A stretch of DNA of 64,000 nucleotides. Source: Brasenia schreberi. Taxonomy: Eukaryota > Streptophyta > Magnoliopsida > Nymphaeales > Cabombaceae. The notes below the pieces were generated by a model, which had not been told where the DNA came from, searched no databases, and saw nothing but the letters and a program-made list of their open reading frames with translations. Where the stretch lies: NCBI GenBank assembly GCA_036023115.1, contig JAYKKT010000089.1:20083001-20147000 (forward strand). Direction: 5' to 3'. Of this stretch, positions 33,141 to 44,085 are shown piece after piece; positions within the stretch are counted from its first letter, which is position 1; every line of letters starts with the position of its first letter. Both the position numbers and the translations under genes were made by a program.

Positions 33141-35285
33141 AAACCCTTCGGAAATGAAATATATATGTACACTTATATATTAGGGGCTGATTAGGCCCGT
33201 GTGTGTTCAAAATGGTGCACGACTAAGAGAGTGCACGTGTGTGGTTGTGCCAAGCCACGTTATTACAAGCGGGGGGAGACTATGCTCCGTTATTACAACC
33301 CCGTATCAAATTGAATTTCAAGCAAGTGTACGACTAAAGACCGAGTTTAGACACTTACGAGTAGCTGGTCCGTAGAGGTCTTGCTTGAGCGTAGGCTTGG
33401 CCTTGGGCTGCAAGTGGGAGCTCCGTGAAGGTAGGTGATCAAGGGTGCTGGCCGGCTGCAAGTGGGGCGCGGGATAGACGCCTCGAAGGGGGCCGGTGGC
33501 AAGTAGGCGGCGCCTCCCAGTAGGGAGTTTAGAGTGGCTGAATAAGTGGGTTTTAGGGTCACTAGGGAAGTTAGGTACTTAGGGAAACTGGACCTAAAAG
33601 GTGAGCTAGTGGGAAGGCCAAAGAGGACACCTAGGGGGGGGGGAGTATTGGCCGGCGGTTTGGATTGTGCTAGGTTCGGCTAAGTTAAAATGGGGGTGGC
33701 GGGCTGCTAGGGTGACTAAGGTGATGGTGTGGTGGGTGGTTGGGAGTGGAGAGGTGGTAGAGAAGGGTTTTAAGTAGGGTTAAAGAAGGCTTACCGGATG
33801 GGGAGAAGTGGCGAGTGGATGAATTGGGAAGCCGAGTGTTGATGGGAGTTCGGCTGAGTGAGGTGGTGGTGTCCGGCTGGGGGGGCAGTGATGGTGGACA
33901 GAAGAGGGAAGGTGGCGGAGCAGGTGGCGGCTGGTGGAGTTGCTGGGGAGTGGTCACGGCTGGATGGAAGATGGGAGAAGGAGAGGGCCCGGCTGGATGG
34001 TAGAGTCGTTCCCCCTTAGAAAACCCGCCCACAATGAGGGGGGTTTAAATAGGGGATGGGTAGGTCGGTTAGGGCTGGGCTGTGGGTAGTGGTTAGGTGG
34101 TTTAGGTAGGGTAGTATGTAGATAAGGTGGGCTGGATGGGGTTGGACCAGATATTTTAAAACTAGGTGTTTGGATAAATCGTGGGCTAAGGGTGGTTTAG
34201 GGGTTTAGGGCTAGGTTAGGTGGTTGGGTTTTAGGGTGAGGTTTAATGAGCTAGGTTAGGTGATTAGGCTAGGTTTAGGCTAGGATTAGGGAAACTAATC
34301 TAGGTTTAGGGAAGGATTAGGGGAGTGGGTTAGGTGATTAGGTTGGGATTAGGCCGGGATTAGGGAAGTGGGTTAGGTGATTAGGTTCAGATTAGGGGTG
34401 GATTAGGGGTTTAGGCTAGGTTTAGGCATTTTGGGTTAGGTTTAGGTGAAGGAGCTCCCTTAGCATGGCCCATAGACCTTGATCACCCCATGTTGGTGCA
34501 GCCCTAGGTTAGGTTTCAGCTAATTACAAGCTTAAACCCACTCAATTAGGCTAACCCACATGATTAACCCAAACTTGACACACAAGTCAAGCTTAATACA
34601 ACACTCTTGATATTTTTCACCCCCACTCTCTCTCATGCCCAATATCCCACGTGAATTTCAAGTGGGCCCCACCTCCCTTTATGAGAAGGTGATGTGGGCC
34701 ATGGGTATGGATTTTGGATTGGATCTCTGGATCCAAATCCAAATCCAAGTCCACATATGGGTTTGGATTGGAATCTGGATATATATGGTCCAGATCCAAT
34801 CCAAACTGAACTCTGACTCCTTCGAGCTGGGTTCGAAACGGACGATTCGTGCGGGGCCTGACAGCATCAGTACTCCGTCTGCGTTGGGTCTTCGCCAACA
34901 TGGTCGTCCGCCTCCGTTTCTGCCTTCCGGAGATGACTTCAAATGATATTTTGGTAAGAACAGGGTCTTGGACGTTCGAGATCCTGGGGTGTGAATCAGA
35001 TACAAGAGTTGCTGCGCCGGGCTCGACAGGTGCTCCGGTTCCGGGCTCTTCTTGGCTCTTCTGGTCCTGTCTTGATCGGGCCAAGCCACTTTGGGGTTTC
35101 AAAACATGTTTTAAAAGTGTTTTCAAAAGCTATATCATATGTTTTTGAAAAAATAAAGTTTAAAACATATATACAGGGTTGTTTGGAAGGCTCCTGGGTT
35201 TCCAAACTCAAAATGGCCCTTTGGGGTCTGCTTGTATAAAACCAGATGGATTTTGAGAAATTCGTGGGATTTCGGGGTGTTTACA

Positions 35286-36327
35286 GTCTTGAAAATACAT
35301 ATCCCATATTGGATGAAATGCCCAATGAAGGCATCTTTGCAAATGAAATTGAAAACCATGTTTTAGCAAATCGTTTTAATGAAGATCAAGTATGGAGAAT
35401 ATATTTTGATGGAACAAAGAATCAACAAGGGGCAGGCGTGGGAATCATCCTCATATCTCCTGAGAAAGGGGAAATCTCAATTGCCATTCGACTAGACTTT
35501 TAATGCTAAAATAATGTGGTTGAATATGAAGCACTCATACAAGGCCTAAAAATTTTGAAAAATCTAGGGACATCATGTATTAAAGTCTTTGGAGATTATA
35601 TGCTTGTTATAAACCAAGTTTCGAATATTTAGCAAGTCAAAAATGAAAAACTCATACCATACCACGGATTGGCCACTCCGTTGGTCGATTCCTTCAAGTC
35701 ATGTACATTCACACTCATAGGAAGAGAGGACAACACCATAGCAGATGCCCTCTCGTCCCTAGGCTCATCTCTAAGAGTCGACCCAACCATGGGAACTCGA
35801 TCCTTAGAAATTTGGCACTCACCCACTCCATCCACCCATGATTTGGAGATTTGCCAAAATGACCAAAATTCCATTGAAAAACCTTGGTTTCAAGACATTA
35901 AAAACTTTTTAAAAAATAGAGGATTTCCTGAATTTTCTTCTCCTAAAGATAAAGCTTTGATTCGAAAAATTTCAACCCGATATGTGATTTTGGGAGGGAT
36001 TGTTTATGAAAAGAGTTTTACCGGCATCTTGTTGAGATGTGTAGACCTTGATGAGGCTAGGACTATAATGCATGAGTTTCACAATGGAGAATGTGGAGGC
36101 CATGTCAATGCAAATATGATGGCCATGAAGATACTTAGGGCCGGTTATTTTTGGTCCACCCTTAAGCAAGATTGCCATGATCATGTTAGGAAATGTCATC
36201 AATGTCAAGTGCATAGACATGCCATTCATATCCCATCATCCACCTTGCATTCCATTGTAAGCCCATGGCCCTAAACCATGTGGGCATTTGACATCATAGG
36301 GCCAATCTCCCCAACTGCATCCAATGG
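35286..36327 (+). pseudogene. Element B pol part 2: aRNase H and integrase start
   Basis: Continues from 20759 after removal of C. Archaeal-type RNase H with YFDGTKNQQGAG (about 35400) and IADALSSLGS (about 35740), then the integrase zinc finger HEFHNGECGGH with CHQCQ (about 36070-36210) and the start of the core (FDIIGPI, about 36290). Stops include TAA near 35503, TAG for Trp near 35631 and TAA near 36274. It ends after TASNG, where LTR G starts at 36328; aatgg (36323-36327) should be G's target-site duplication. Confidence 0.9.
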
Positions 36328-36849
36328 TGTAAACACCCCAAAATAAAACGAATTTCAAAACCAAACACTTGGTTTTAAAGTTCATTTCAAAACCGAAATC
36401 CGGAGTTTTCAATAACCCAGGAGCTATAAAAGCTTCAAATTTTGTTAAAACCCTATTCAATTTGATTTTCACATATGGGCCAAGTCCATTTTTTGCAAAA
36501 GCCAATTTTCAACAGGTAAAGCCCTGAATGCCAAAGCAGCCACAGAAACAGGTGCAGAAGCCCAAAAGCAACACCCTGGCCTGATAAAAGCCAGGGTCAA
36601 AAGGGAAAAGAAAGGCCCAGGCCCAAAGCAGACTTCAAGCCCGGCGCACCTAGAAGCCAAGTCAAGCACATCCAACAAGCAGCAGAAATCAAAGCCAAAA
36701 ACGGCAAAAATGAGTAGAAACGAAGTCCAAAAAGGCGAGAAGGAATTCGGACGACAAAACTGGGGAAACCCAGCATAAGACGGAGCGCTAATGAAGCCAG
36801 GTCCTACACAAACCGTCCGTCTCGAAACACCAAGAAGGATTGTTCAGAG

Positions 36850-37110
36850 AAAATTTGGATTGGATCTAGACCATAAATATCCATATCCATATCCAAATAG
36901 TTTTTGGATTTGGATTGATCCAAATAGTGTTTGGATTTGGATTGGATCTAAATAGTATTTGGATTGGATTGGATCTGGACCAAAATATCCAGATCCATAT
37001 CCATATAAATGTTTGGATTTGGATCAGATATAGTCATAAATATCCAAATCCAAATAGTACTTGGATTTGGATTTGGATTTGGATTTGGATCCAGATCTCA
37101 AACCCATATC
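36850..37110. repeat. GGATTT hexamer-rich stretch in U3 of G
   Basis: Dense variants of GGATTTGGATTG and the complementary CCAAATCC, giving many overlapping inverted repeats, including the U3 palindrome GGATCTGGA/TCCAGATCC at 36971-36996. It is the largest of these stretches in the window. Confidence 0.8.
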
Positions 37111-37134
37111 CAAACCCAAGACCCACCTCACTTG

Positions 37135-37144
37135 CCTATAAATA
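37135..37144 (+). promoter_or_regulatory. TATA box of LTR G
   Basis: CTATAAATAG in plus orientation, followed by a purine-rich leader and, near 37350, a GAGGTAGG donor-like sequence. Confidence 0.65.
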
Positions 37145-37603
37145 GAGGTGAGGGGGTCTCCAAGAAGGAATTCACATGAACTTGCTTGGGAGGAGAGAGA
37201 GTGAGTGGTAAACCTAGCCATGTTCGCTCAAGGGTGAGGTGGGTTCAAGCCTTGTTGGCTAAGTGGGCTGCAACCAAGGTGGGCTCGATCAAGGAAGGTT
37301 GCAACCGTAGCTTGGACGTGGGCTCAACCAAGAAGGACTGACTCCAAGAGGTAGGCCTCCTAATCCTAGTCTAATTCTAGCCTAATCACCTAACCCACTT
37401 TACTAAACCTCACCCTAACTAGACTAAACCTAGCCTAACTCACTCAAACTACCCCTAACAAGAACCTAAGCTAAAACCCCAAAAACCCTCAACCCCCGGC
37501 CAGCCGTGCGCCTGTGGACGCAGAAAGTTCTCGCTTCTGGTTCTTAGGCCTAAAGCGAATCTTTTCATGTGTCTAAGTCCTATTTAAGCAAAAGGGCGTG
37601 CCA

Positions 37604-37623
37604 GCTAGCTTGCTTAAGCTAGC
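37604..37623 (-). other. U5 hairpin beside a PBS-like motif, H 3' LTR
   Basis: GCTAGCTTG / TAAGCTAGC, with TGGCACGCCC adjacent on the minus strand; one G-T pair. Confidence 0.7.
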
Positions 37624-37687
37624 GAAGAGATATTTTGAAATATGACTCCTAACGTGGCGACTGTGTGCAAGCAAGCTCTTTTCGTCG

Positions 37688-37722
37688 CAGACCTTCTTGC
37701 ACCGATGCGCAAGGGTCAGTCT
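37688..37722 (-). ncRNA. Conserved two-tier stem-loop, H 3' LTR
   Basis: AGAC/GTCT outer and CTTGC/GCAAG inner stems with the invariant core. Confidence 0.6.
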
Positions 37723-37879
37723 ATACGCTTAGAAAATCGAGATTTTAAATATGAGAACCTACAAAAATGTTTGAGGTGTTGGATTCGGGCTGTTTTTGTA
37801 TGTGTAGACGTGATTTTATTTCAAATCATGGGATTCAAAATCAAACCCTCGAACTACATCGGGTTGCGCGAGCGTGCCA

Positions 37880-37899
37880 GTTAGTTTATCAAAACTAAC
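37880..37899 (-). other. U5 hairpin beside a PBS-like motif, LTR I
   Basis: GTTAGTTT with AAACTAAC: compared with GCTAGCTTA/TAAGCTAGC both arms have changed and still pair. Adjacent on the minus strand is TGGCACGCTC. Confidence 0.7.
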
Positions 37900-37956
37900 A
37901 AATTCTGATTTTCTGACTTCTAAGAACGATTGTGGACAAGTGAGATCTTTTCGACT

Positions 37957-37992
37957 TAGGCCTTCTTGAACCGGTGCTCAAGGGTCAGCCTA
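37957..37992 (-). ncRNA. Conserved two-tier stem-loop, LTR I
   Basis: Outer stem TAGGC/GCCTA, inner CTTGA/TCAAG, loop ACCGGTGC on the plus strand. Relative to LTRs A and C both stems show paired changes. Confidence 0.65.
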
Positions 37993-39004
37993 GACGCTTG
38001 AAATTTGTTTGAATCCATTAATTCGAAAAAGGAAAAACCAGATTTTCCAAAGTTTCAGATTTGTGTTTAAGTTCTTGATTTCTGAAAATTTTCAGATTCT
38101 GAAAGTTGCAGAATCTGTTCAGTTCCAGAGACCTGTTCTCCGAATTTTTAAAAATACTTCTGTTCTCCAAAAATTCTAAAACTTTTACAAAATAGAGACT
38201 AGAATCAGAATATATTTTTATTTTATAATTTAGTTCTTTATTTTCTGAGAATTAAATACAGAATCAGAAACTGTTATAAAATTCGGAACAGTCCTGTTTC
38301 TTTGAATCAGAAGCTCAGACAAATAGCCATATCTCAGCACTCAGTCACCCAATTTCGATAAAATTTGCTGTGTTAGAAAGATACGGATGTTAGGTTTTCA
38401 AAGAATCAAGCTTCATCCAATTTCATTCAGTGGTTGCAGAGATATGGGCAAAAGAACAGAGGTTTGTTACTGAACGTTCTGTTTCTGTAAAACGCAATCT
38501 GGATTTTGTATAAACTTCACAGATCTAATTGGCTAGGCAACAGTTAATAACAATTCCTCAAAATTTTATCTAAGAATGTCTGATATGTCTAGATTATTCA
38601 TGCAAAATTTCGAAGCAATTGGCTTATCCGTTTGTCTATAAAAATTCTGTAAACAGACGCATGTGCACGGACAGTTTCAGAAACCAAGTTTGCAGAAAAT
38701 TTCAGAAAGTTCCTAACGTGATTCTAGAACGAAGTTCAACCTGTATTAGTCTTAATAAATCATGGAAATCATCTAAACATGGATTTTAATTTCGTTCATG
38801 AAGGAATCATGCATGTTTGTATCGATATAAATGAAGAACATGGGCTCAAGGCCTTGATTCATGTACAAATTTCCAGAATCTGTGCTTTTTCATATTCTCA
38901 TGAATTAAAACCAATTTGTGCAAGAATTCCAACCTGTGTGAGTGAGAGGGGACGTAGGAGCACTTCGCCGGACGATCGTCGGACGTCAGAACCAGGCCGG
39001 ACTT

Positions 39005-39050
39005 CCTTCTTCTCCTTCTTCTCTTCCTTTCTCTCTCTCTCTCTATTTCT
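39005..39050 (+). repeat. CT-rich microsatellite
   Basis: TTCTCCTTC-type repeats passing into a (CT)n run. On I's sense strand this is a GA-rich leader just downstream of the TATA box. Confidence 0.7.
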
Positions 39051-39172
39051 CTGAATTTTCGGACTGAATGTTCCTCTTTTTTTGGTTCCTCCCTTCCCGG
39101 TTGATCATTTTCTGTTGATGCTCGTTGGTTGATCGTCGCTGGTTCATGCCCTCTACAGCACCTAGGGGAGCC

Positions 39173-39180
39173 TTTTTATA
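39173..39180 (-). promoter_or_regulatory. TATA box of LTR I
   Basis: TATAAAAA on the minus strand in CCTATAAAAAGGC. It puts the captured gene fragments in U3, upstream of the start of transcription. Confidence 0.6.
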
Positions 39181-39539
39181 GGCTCTGGCTGTGATTTGGA
39201 TAAGCCTGTTGGTTAGGATTTGGATGAGTTCGGTTTTGATTGTGTTGATAAAATCTTATCTGAATTGGTTTCATCTTATCTGGAACGTGATCTCCATTTG
39301 ATAGGCATAATCCTTGTTGAACGTTATCTGTATTTGATTTCATCTGCCTTGGATATCCTTGAACGTGATCTTCATAGCCTTCATCCATCTGTTGCAGATA
39401 TGGATGAATCGTTGAGGCTAGAAGTTGTTGACAACATTCAGCTGGAAATCGTTGAAGGCTGTTGAGGGTCTATCTGGCAAATGGTGACTCAATATGACTC
39501 TGCTCCAGGTTATGGTAGGGCACGGACAGAAGGCATTTC

Positions 39540-39960
39540 AATGGTGAAGGCATAGATCGCCCTCAAAGTAGTTCTTCTCAGAGACTGATCTTCCATCGAT
39601 CTGCTTACCTGCTCCTTCACCTTTAGGAACCTCATTGTCGCCTAGACCCATAGTATTTTCTGAAGATCCCATTTTCCTGATGACGGCTTGAAGATGATTC
39701 TGTTGGGCATCAAAAGAAATGGAGCCATTCACTGATGAAGCATCAAGGGCATCAGTCTTATGTGTATCAACATCTACACTATTGGTAGGACAATCATCTG
39801 CACTTTCTCTGATTCGGCTCTGCAGAAGTCTTCCATTACTGCCATTTTGCTGATCAAAGTTCTTATGATTAACAGGCACACTGGTAGAGAGAGCCCTGCA
39901 CACCGAGAGGAATCTGAATCTCCTTGTTAGAATTTTCAGTAAGGAGACCTTGTGAATTGT
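39540..39960 (-). pseudogene. Captured fragment of unknown origin in LTR I
   Basis: A frame open for about 140 codons, rich in Ser, Asn, Asp and Gln (for example HKNFDQQNGSNGRLLQSR and SSENTMGLGDNE), with normal coding-like composition unlike the surrounding LTR. It may be a further part of the MTV1-like gene or a third gene; I do not recognise it. It runs directly on from the MTV1-like piece with a frame change, with no start or promoter of its own. Confidence 0.45.
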
Positions 39961-39989
39961 TGAGCCGCAAAGTTGTTGTTTCAGCAAAA

Positions 39990-40400
39990 GGTCCTCCAAT
40001 GACATGTGCTTGGTGCCCTGCAACACTGTCTTTCATAGAGAGGCCAGCCATTAAATCACCCAAATTTTTTCACGGCTGGGTGAATCTTTTGTGACATCAA
40101 CAAAGTTGCCACCAAAATGTCAAAGGATCCCAATTGATTAGCATTCTTTGATTCATTCACCTTAGTATCACTTTGTTTATCATCAACAACCAATCCAGAA
40201 AATAAGTCATTTGCATGTTCCTCGCGAGTTATTTCATTTGTGTGAAATGACACAACAGAAAATGGGTCACTCCCGTTCGCCTAAAAACTCTTATCAGCTG
40301 ACTTTGTAACAAGACCATCTCCAAAAAAAATCATCAATAGAGTGGGAAGTTGTTGGATTGATAAAAACACGATCTGATTGATTGAGAGGGCTTCCTCCAT
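39990..40400 (-). pseudogene. MTV1: Captured fragment of an MTV1-like ENTH-domain protein (C-terminal part)
   Basis: Pieces in shifting frames read SIDDFFGDG, SDPFSVVSFHTNEI, ANDLFSGLVVDDK and GDLMAGLSMKDS. They follow, in order and spacing, the acidic DDxFGD, DPFxxVSFHxNE, DDLFSGM and DLMxxxS motifs in the C-terminal half of plant MTV1, an ENTH-domain protein of clathrin-dependent vacuolar trafficking. The ENTH domain itself is absent. Frameshifts near 40320 and 40070 (an extra base in a T or A run) make it non-coding. The assignment rests on remembered motif order and needs a database search. Confidence 0.6.
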
Positions 40401-40425
40401 CTTTCTCATAGCAGTTAATCTCAAC

Positions 40426-40600
40426 TTCCTCTATGAGAACATGTCCTCCAACAGAAATGCTGAAGTTCTCCATGTGAATATCTTTAGCACCTCCACCATC
40501 TTCAGCATTCCCATGGTTTACAGAAACAACTGGAATCCCTGCTTTAACTGCTTTCATCTCGGCCAAATGCATTTGGTACTGTGCTTCTCTTTGTCGTTGT
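40426..40600 (-). pseudogene. ABCF3: Captured fragment of an ABCF3-like ATP-binding protein
   Basis: On the minus strand the frame reads RQREAQYQMHLAEM, then KAGIPVVSVNHGNAED, then KDIHMENFSISVGGHVLI. This is the segment just before the first ATP-binding cassette of plant ABCF3/GCN20-type proteins, where the consensus is HLAEMEA-RAGMPVVSVNH and KDIHMENF-VSVGG. The Walker A region that should follow is missing: after VLIEE the sequence joins unrelated coding sequence and then the MTV1-like piece. About 58 codons in all, starting after a stop at 40602-40600. Confidence 0.75.
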
Positions 40601-42099
40601 CACAGCCACTGCACGTACCAAGGTGGAGCCGCAGCATAGTAGCTCTTTGAAATTCGTTTTGGTTTTGGTGAAAACATTTTTGTTACGTAACAAGGCCAAT
40701 TTGGAAATTCAGCATGATGAAACTGAACACGTAACATAAGCAAAACACTATTGATAACCACTTCTATGGAGCTGATGATTTCACATGATGATTTCAACTG
40801 AATCTCTTAATATAACACGTATAAGAGCATTCAAACAATCCCCCATTATCTGCGCATCTGCTGTGAAAGTGATTATGTTCATGCCTACCTATTATGAAAT
40901 TGTTAAGTAAGGCCCATGTTACGTTTTTGAAAATCAACTATCATGCTCATTCAATCCTTTCCACGAGTGTTGGGATATTAAAATTGCTCTTATCATAACA
41001 TATCAATAGCATACCAATAACAAATGACGTTGCAAATTGATGTATATCAATACTAATTACCTCGATACCCAAACATAACGTAGACACGTTACGAAAGGCG
41101 TTTGATACCAAACCTTCGTTTTCGGAGGCTTTCGTTCTTGCTTCCACCTTTCCTTTATTTTGATAATGCCGACCTTATCCTCTAGAAATTGATTTCTTTC
41201 TAAATGTGAGCTTTTCTTTCTAGGAAGCTCACTTTCCCTTTTTAATGCCCGTTTTCCCTTTCTAGGCGTCCACCGTTCTTTTTAGGTGTCAACTTGTCTT
41301 TTTGATACCTGTATCTTTTCAAAAGGCAAGCTTTCAACATACCTTTTGTCATAAATCTTTTAAGAAAACGAAATCCAGCTTTTCCATGCCAGGGGCAAAA
41401 TCATCATTTTCATCTAATCTAGTCAAAATTTGAAATTTTCAGAAAGGAAAGTATTATTTCATCATTTTAAAGCTTCAATAAAATTTTGGTACCGAAACAA
41501 ACTCATTTAGTGCCTTTTTCCTTCAAAAACCTAAAATTGCCAAAAATAGCTATTTCCCTAAAAAGGTAAAAATTTTATAAGAAAATTTTGGGTGTTTACA
41601 GTATGGTTTTAAGTTTTATTTCACATGGATTTGCATGTGCCTATGTCTTTCTTTTTACATCCCTTTTCGGGCCAACTAGGTGTGTGTTATGAACACGTGA
41701 CCTAAGTAGGGCGACTTTGAGCGGGAGTGTGGGGTTTGCTTTGATGCAATATGTGTCCTAACTCGTGGTATGGCGTATATGCAATGCAAACTCATGCAAC
41801 TCCAAAGGGAAAACCCGAATTTGAAAGACAATGCGAAAGGGAAATGACTTGAATGTAAATTGCAAAAGGAAAATTGCAAAAGGGAAATATAGCTATATCT
41901 TAAGAGCGGAAAGGCTCAATAGTGCAAGTGTGTGCCGTGTATATATGTAAAGCCTACGCACACTACTGAACTTTAAAACCCAAATCTTAAAGACATAGCC
42001 GAAAGGGAAATACTTATAATATATATGGGCCCGAAGGTCGCCAACGTGTTGCGTGGGTGTTGTGTGTATATTGAAAGACAACTCACACGACTTAAATGA

Positions 42100-42420
42100 A
42101 ACCCAAATATAAATTGCAATATGGCCTTAACTAAGGTCTTGGGAGTAAGAGCGAAAGCTCAATGTGTGTGAGTGTAGAATTGAAGTACTACGCACACGAC
42201 ATGAAATTAAACCCAAATATAAATTGCAATAGGCCTTGACTAAGGTCTTGGGAGTAAGAGCGAAAGCTCAATGTGTGTGAGTGTATAATTGGAATACTAC
42301 GCACACAACATGAAGTAAAACACCCAAGGGAAATACTAGCACGGCCCTTACTAGGGTCTTACAAATAAGAGCGAAAGCTCAATATGTGTGAGTGCGAGAA
42401 TTGAAAGACAACACACACAA
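42100..42420 (-). repeat. 110-bp repeat array of H, about 3 diverged units
   Basis: Units with AAGAGCGAAAGCTCAATGTG at about 42145, 42255 and 42370. Fewer and more diverged than in A, C, D and E. Confidence 0.75.
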
Positions 42421-43359
42421 CTTAAGCAAAACCCCAAGCAACTTAAATTATATAAATAAGTCTATATCTTAAGGGTTGATTAGGCCCAAGTGTGTGTTCA
42501 AAATCGTGTATAACTAAGAGCGAGATAGGCTCAAGTGCACATGTGTGTGGGTGTGCCAAGCCACGTTATTACAAGCAGGGGGAGACAATGCTCCGTTATT
42601 ATAACCCCGTATCAAATTTAATTAAGCTTAAGCAAGTCTATAAAGAAGGACCAAGTTAGGCACTTACGTATAGCTGGTCCAGAGGTGACTTGCTTGAGCT
42701 TGGGCTTGAGTGTCGCCTTGGGCTGCAAGAGGGAGCTCCTCAGAAGAGCACGGCAAAGGGGTGCTAGCCGAATGACAAGGACGCGGGTGATGGCGCCTTG
42801 GCGCTAGCCGAACGGAGGGGGTGCTGCTGCTTTGGCTGGGGTAGTTAGGGGGTGTCACTAAGGTATAGGGCAGGCCTTAAGGGAAGGTAGGGCTAAGGGT
42901 CTTAACTAGGGGTTGTCTAAGGGAGAGGATGTAAGGCTGCGGGTGTTGCAGTCGGTTGTGGCTGAATGGTGGCAGGTAGTTAGGTGGTGGCCGGCTGGGT
43001 GAAGTGGAGGTTAGGCTGAGGAAGGTGCTGCGGGTGGTGGCTGAGAGTGGAGGGGGAGTGAAGAGAGGGTGGTGTTAGGATAGGGTACTAACCGGAGGAG
43101 AAGGTGAAGGTGGCGGGTGTCCAAGGGATGGAGCGGCAGGTTGATGCAATCGGGTGTCAACGAATGGAGCTGGCCGGGAGGTGATGATGGCGTGGAGTGG
43201 AGCTGGTCGGGAGGTGATGGTGGCGTGGAGTGGAGTTGGCTGAGTTCCAAGGTGGAGCATGTGAGAGAAGAGAGCAAGGGATGAGAGAGGAGAGGAAGGG
43301 CTCGGCTGACCCCAAAAAAAGTTGAAAAACCCGCCCACTAGGGGGGGGTTTATAGGATT

Positions 43360-43770
43360 TGTTGGGGTCAGTTGGGGTTGGTTTTGGGGGGCTGGTTTAG
43401 GTTAGGTGGTTGTGGTTTGGGGATAAGGTGGGCTAGATATTTAGGGGGGCCAGATATTTAGGTTAGGTGGTTTTAGGGATATGGTGTGCTAGGGTTTTAG
43501 GTGGGGTGGTTTAGTGGTTTAAGGCTTAGCTAGGTGGGTTGGGCTTAGGGTGAGGTTTAGTGAGGTGGGTTAGGTGTTTAGGCTAGGATTAGGTCGGGAT
43601 TAGGGGAATTAGGTTAGGTTTAGGGAATGATTAGGGAGGTGGGTTAGGTGATTAGGTTGGGATTAGAGAAGGATTAGGGAAGTAGGTTAGGTGATTAAGT
43701 GGGGATTAGGCCGGGACTGGGTAAATGGCTAGGATTAGGGGGTTTAGCTTGGGATTAGGTTAGGAGCATC
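43360..43770 (+). repeat. Telomere-like G-rich tract, H
   Basis: GGTTAGGTGATTAGG-type degenerate repeats, same position in the LTR as in A and C. Confidence 0.7.
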
Positions 43771-44085
43771 CCTTTGCATGGCCCATGGACTTAATTGCAT
43801 CATGTTGGTGCAGCCCTAGGTTAGGTGTAGGTTCATACAAGCTTAAACCCACACTAATTAGGCTAACCCACATGATTAACCCAAAACTTGACACACAAGT
43901 CAAGCTTAATACATTTGCACTCATATCTAATCCTCCCCATTCTCTCTCATGCCCAAGATCCCACGTGAATTTTAAGTGGGCCCCACCTCCATTTATGAGA
44001 AGGTGATGTGGGCCATGGATGTGGATATTGAATTGGATCTTTGGATCCAAATCCAAATCCAAATCTACATATATGTTTGGATTGG

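Larger units (their letters stand above)
20760..35285 (-). mobile_element. Element C, full-length Tat-type LTR retrotransposon, 14.5 kb
   Basis: Complete element with gtctt duplications on both sides. On the minus strand: 5' LTR (35285-32006), PBS (32000-31983), gag-protease (31862-28994), pol (28880-25194), 3' untranslated region (25193-24055), polypurine tract (24054-24038), 3' LTR (24037-20760). I count about 15-20 differences between the two 3.28-kb LTRs, so the insertion is young. Pol is open throughout, but gag is broken, so C would need Gag from another copy. It sits in B's pol. Confidence 0.95.
32006..35285 (-). mobile_element. 5' LTR of element C, 3.28 kb
   Basis: Near-identical partner of 20760-24037. 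Module at 32104-32123 and 32187-32222, 110-bp array 32605-33140, GTAAGT 33353-33358, TATA-like box about 34041-34051, telomere-like tract 34050-34450, palindrome 34773-34795. A GCAGGTGG unit sits in a different place in the two LTRs (near 22680 and 33920), a small rearrangement in low-complexity sequence. Confidence 0.95.
36328..37512 (+). mobile_element. 5' part of LTR G (plus orientation)
   Basis: Starts TGTAAACACCCC at 36328, inside B's integrase. It holds a run of the hexamer GGATTT/AAATCC (36850-37110), the palindrome (36971-36996), a TATA box (37135-37144) and a short telomere-like CCTAA tract (37360-37490). A segment near 36720-36870 matches Z. Element H interrupts it at 37513; the rest is outside the window. 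Whether G is a solo LTR or a full element is unknown. No coding gene. Confidence 0.85.
37513..37802 (-). mobile_element. 3' LTR of H, first part with conserved module
   Basis: Starts TGTGGACGCAG, a changed form of the family end TGTAGACGCG. Hairpin at 37604-37623 and stem-loop at 37688-37722. Interrupted at 37803 by solo LTR I; the sequence continues at 41601-44597. Confidence 0.88.
37803..41600 (-). mobile_element. Solo LTR I, 3.8 kb, with captured host gene fragments
   Basis: Starts TGTAGACGTG at 37803 and ends GGGTGTTTACA at 41600; gtatg flanks both sides (37798-37802 and 41601-41605), and removing it rejoins LTR H as in the uninterrupted copy at 45410-45450. Minus orientation: U3 41600-39181, TATA box 39180-39173, leader below that, diverged conserved module at 37992-37880. 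Apart from the ends and the module it does not resemble the other LTRs. U3 contains fragments of at least two host genes (39540-40600). No polypurine tract or PBS inside, so a solo LTR. Confidence 0.9.

Noticed and set aside
37957..37992. Hammerhead ribozyme in the LTR stem-loop
   Set aside because: The hammerhead core (CUGAUGA with GAAA) is absent; the fold has two tiers, not three helices.
37880..37992. tRNA gene or tRNA-derived element near the PBS-like motif
   Set aside because: No T-loop, anticodon stem or box A/B of a tRNA; only the short PBS-like match.
39540..40600. A functional host gene between 39.5 and 40.6 kb
   Set aside because: The fragments change frame, lack starts, splice sites and key domains, and lie inside an LTR with an intact duplication.
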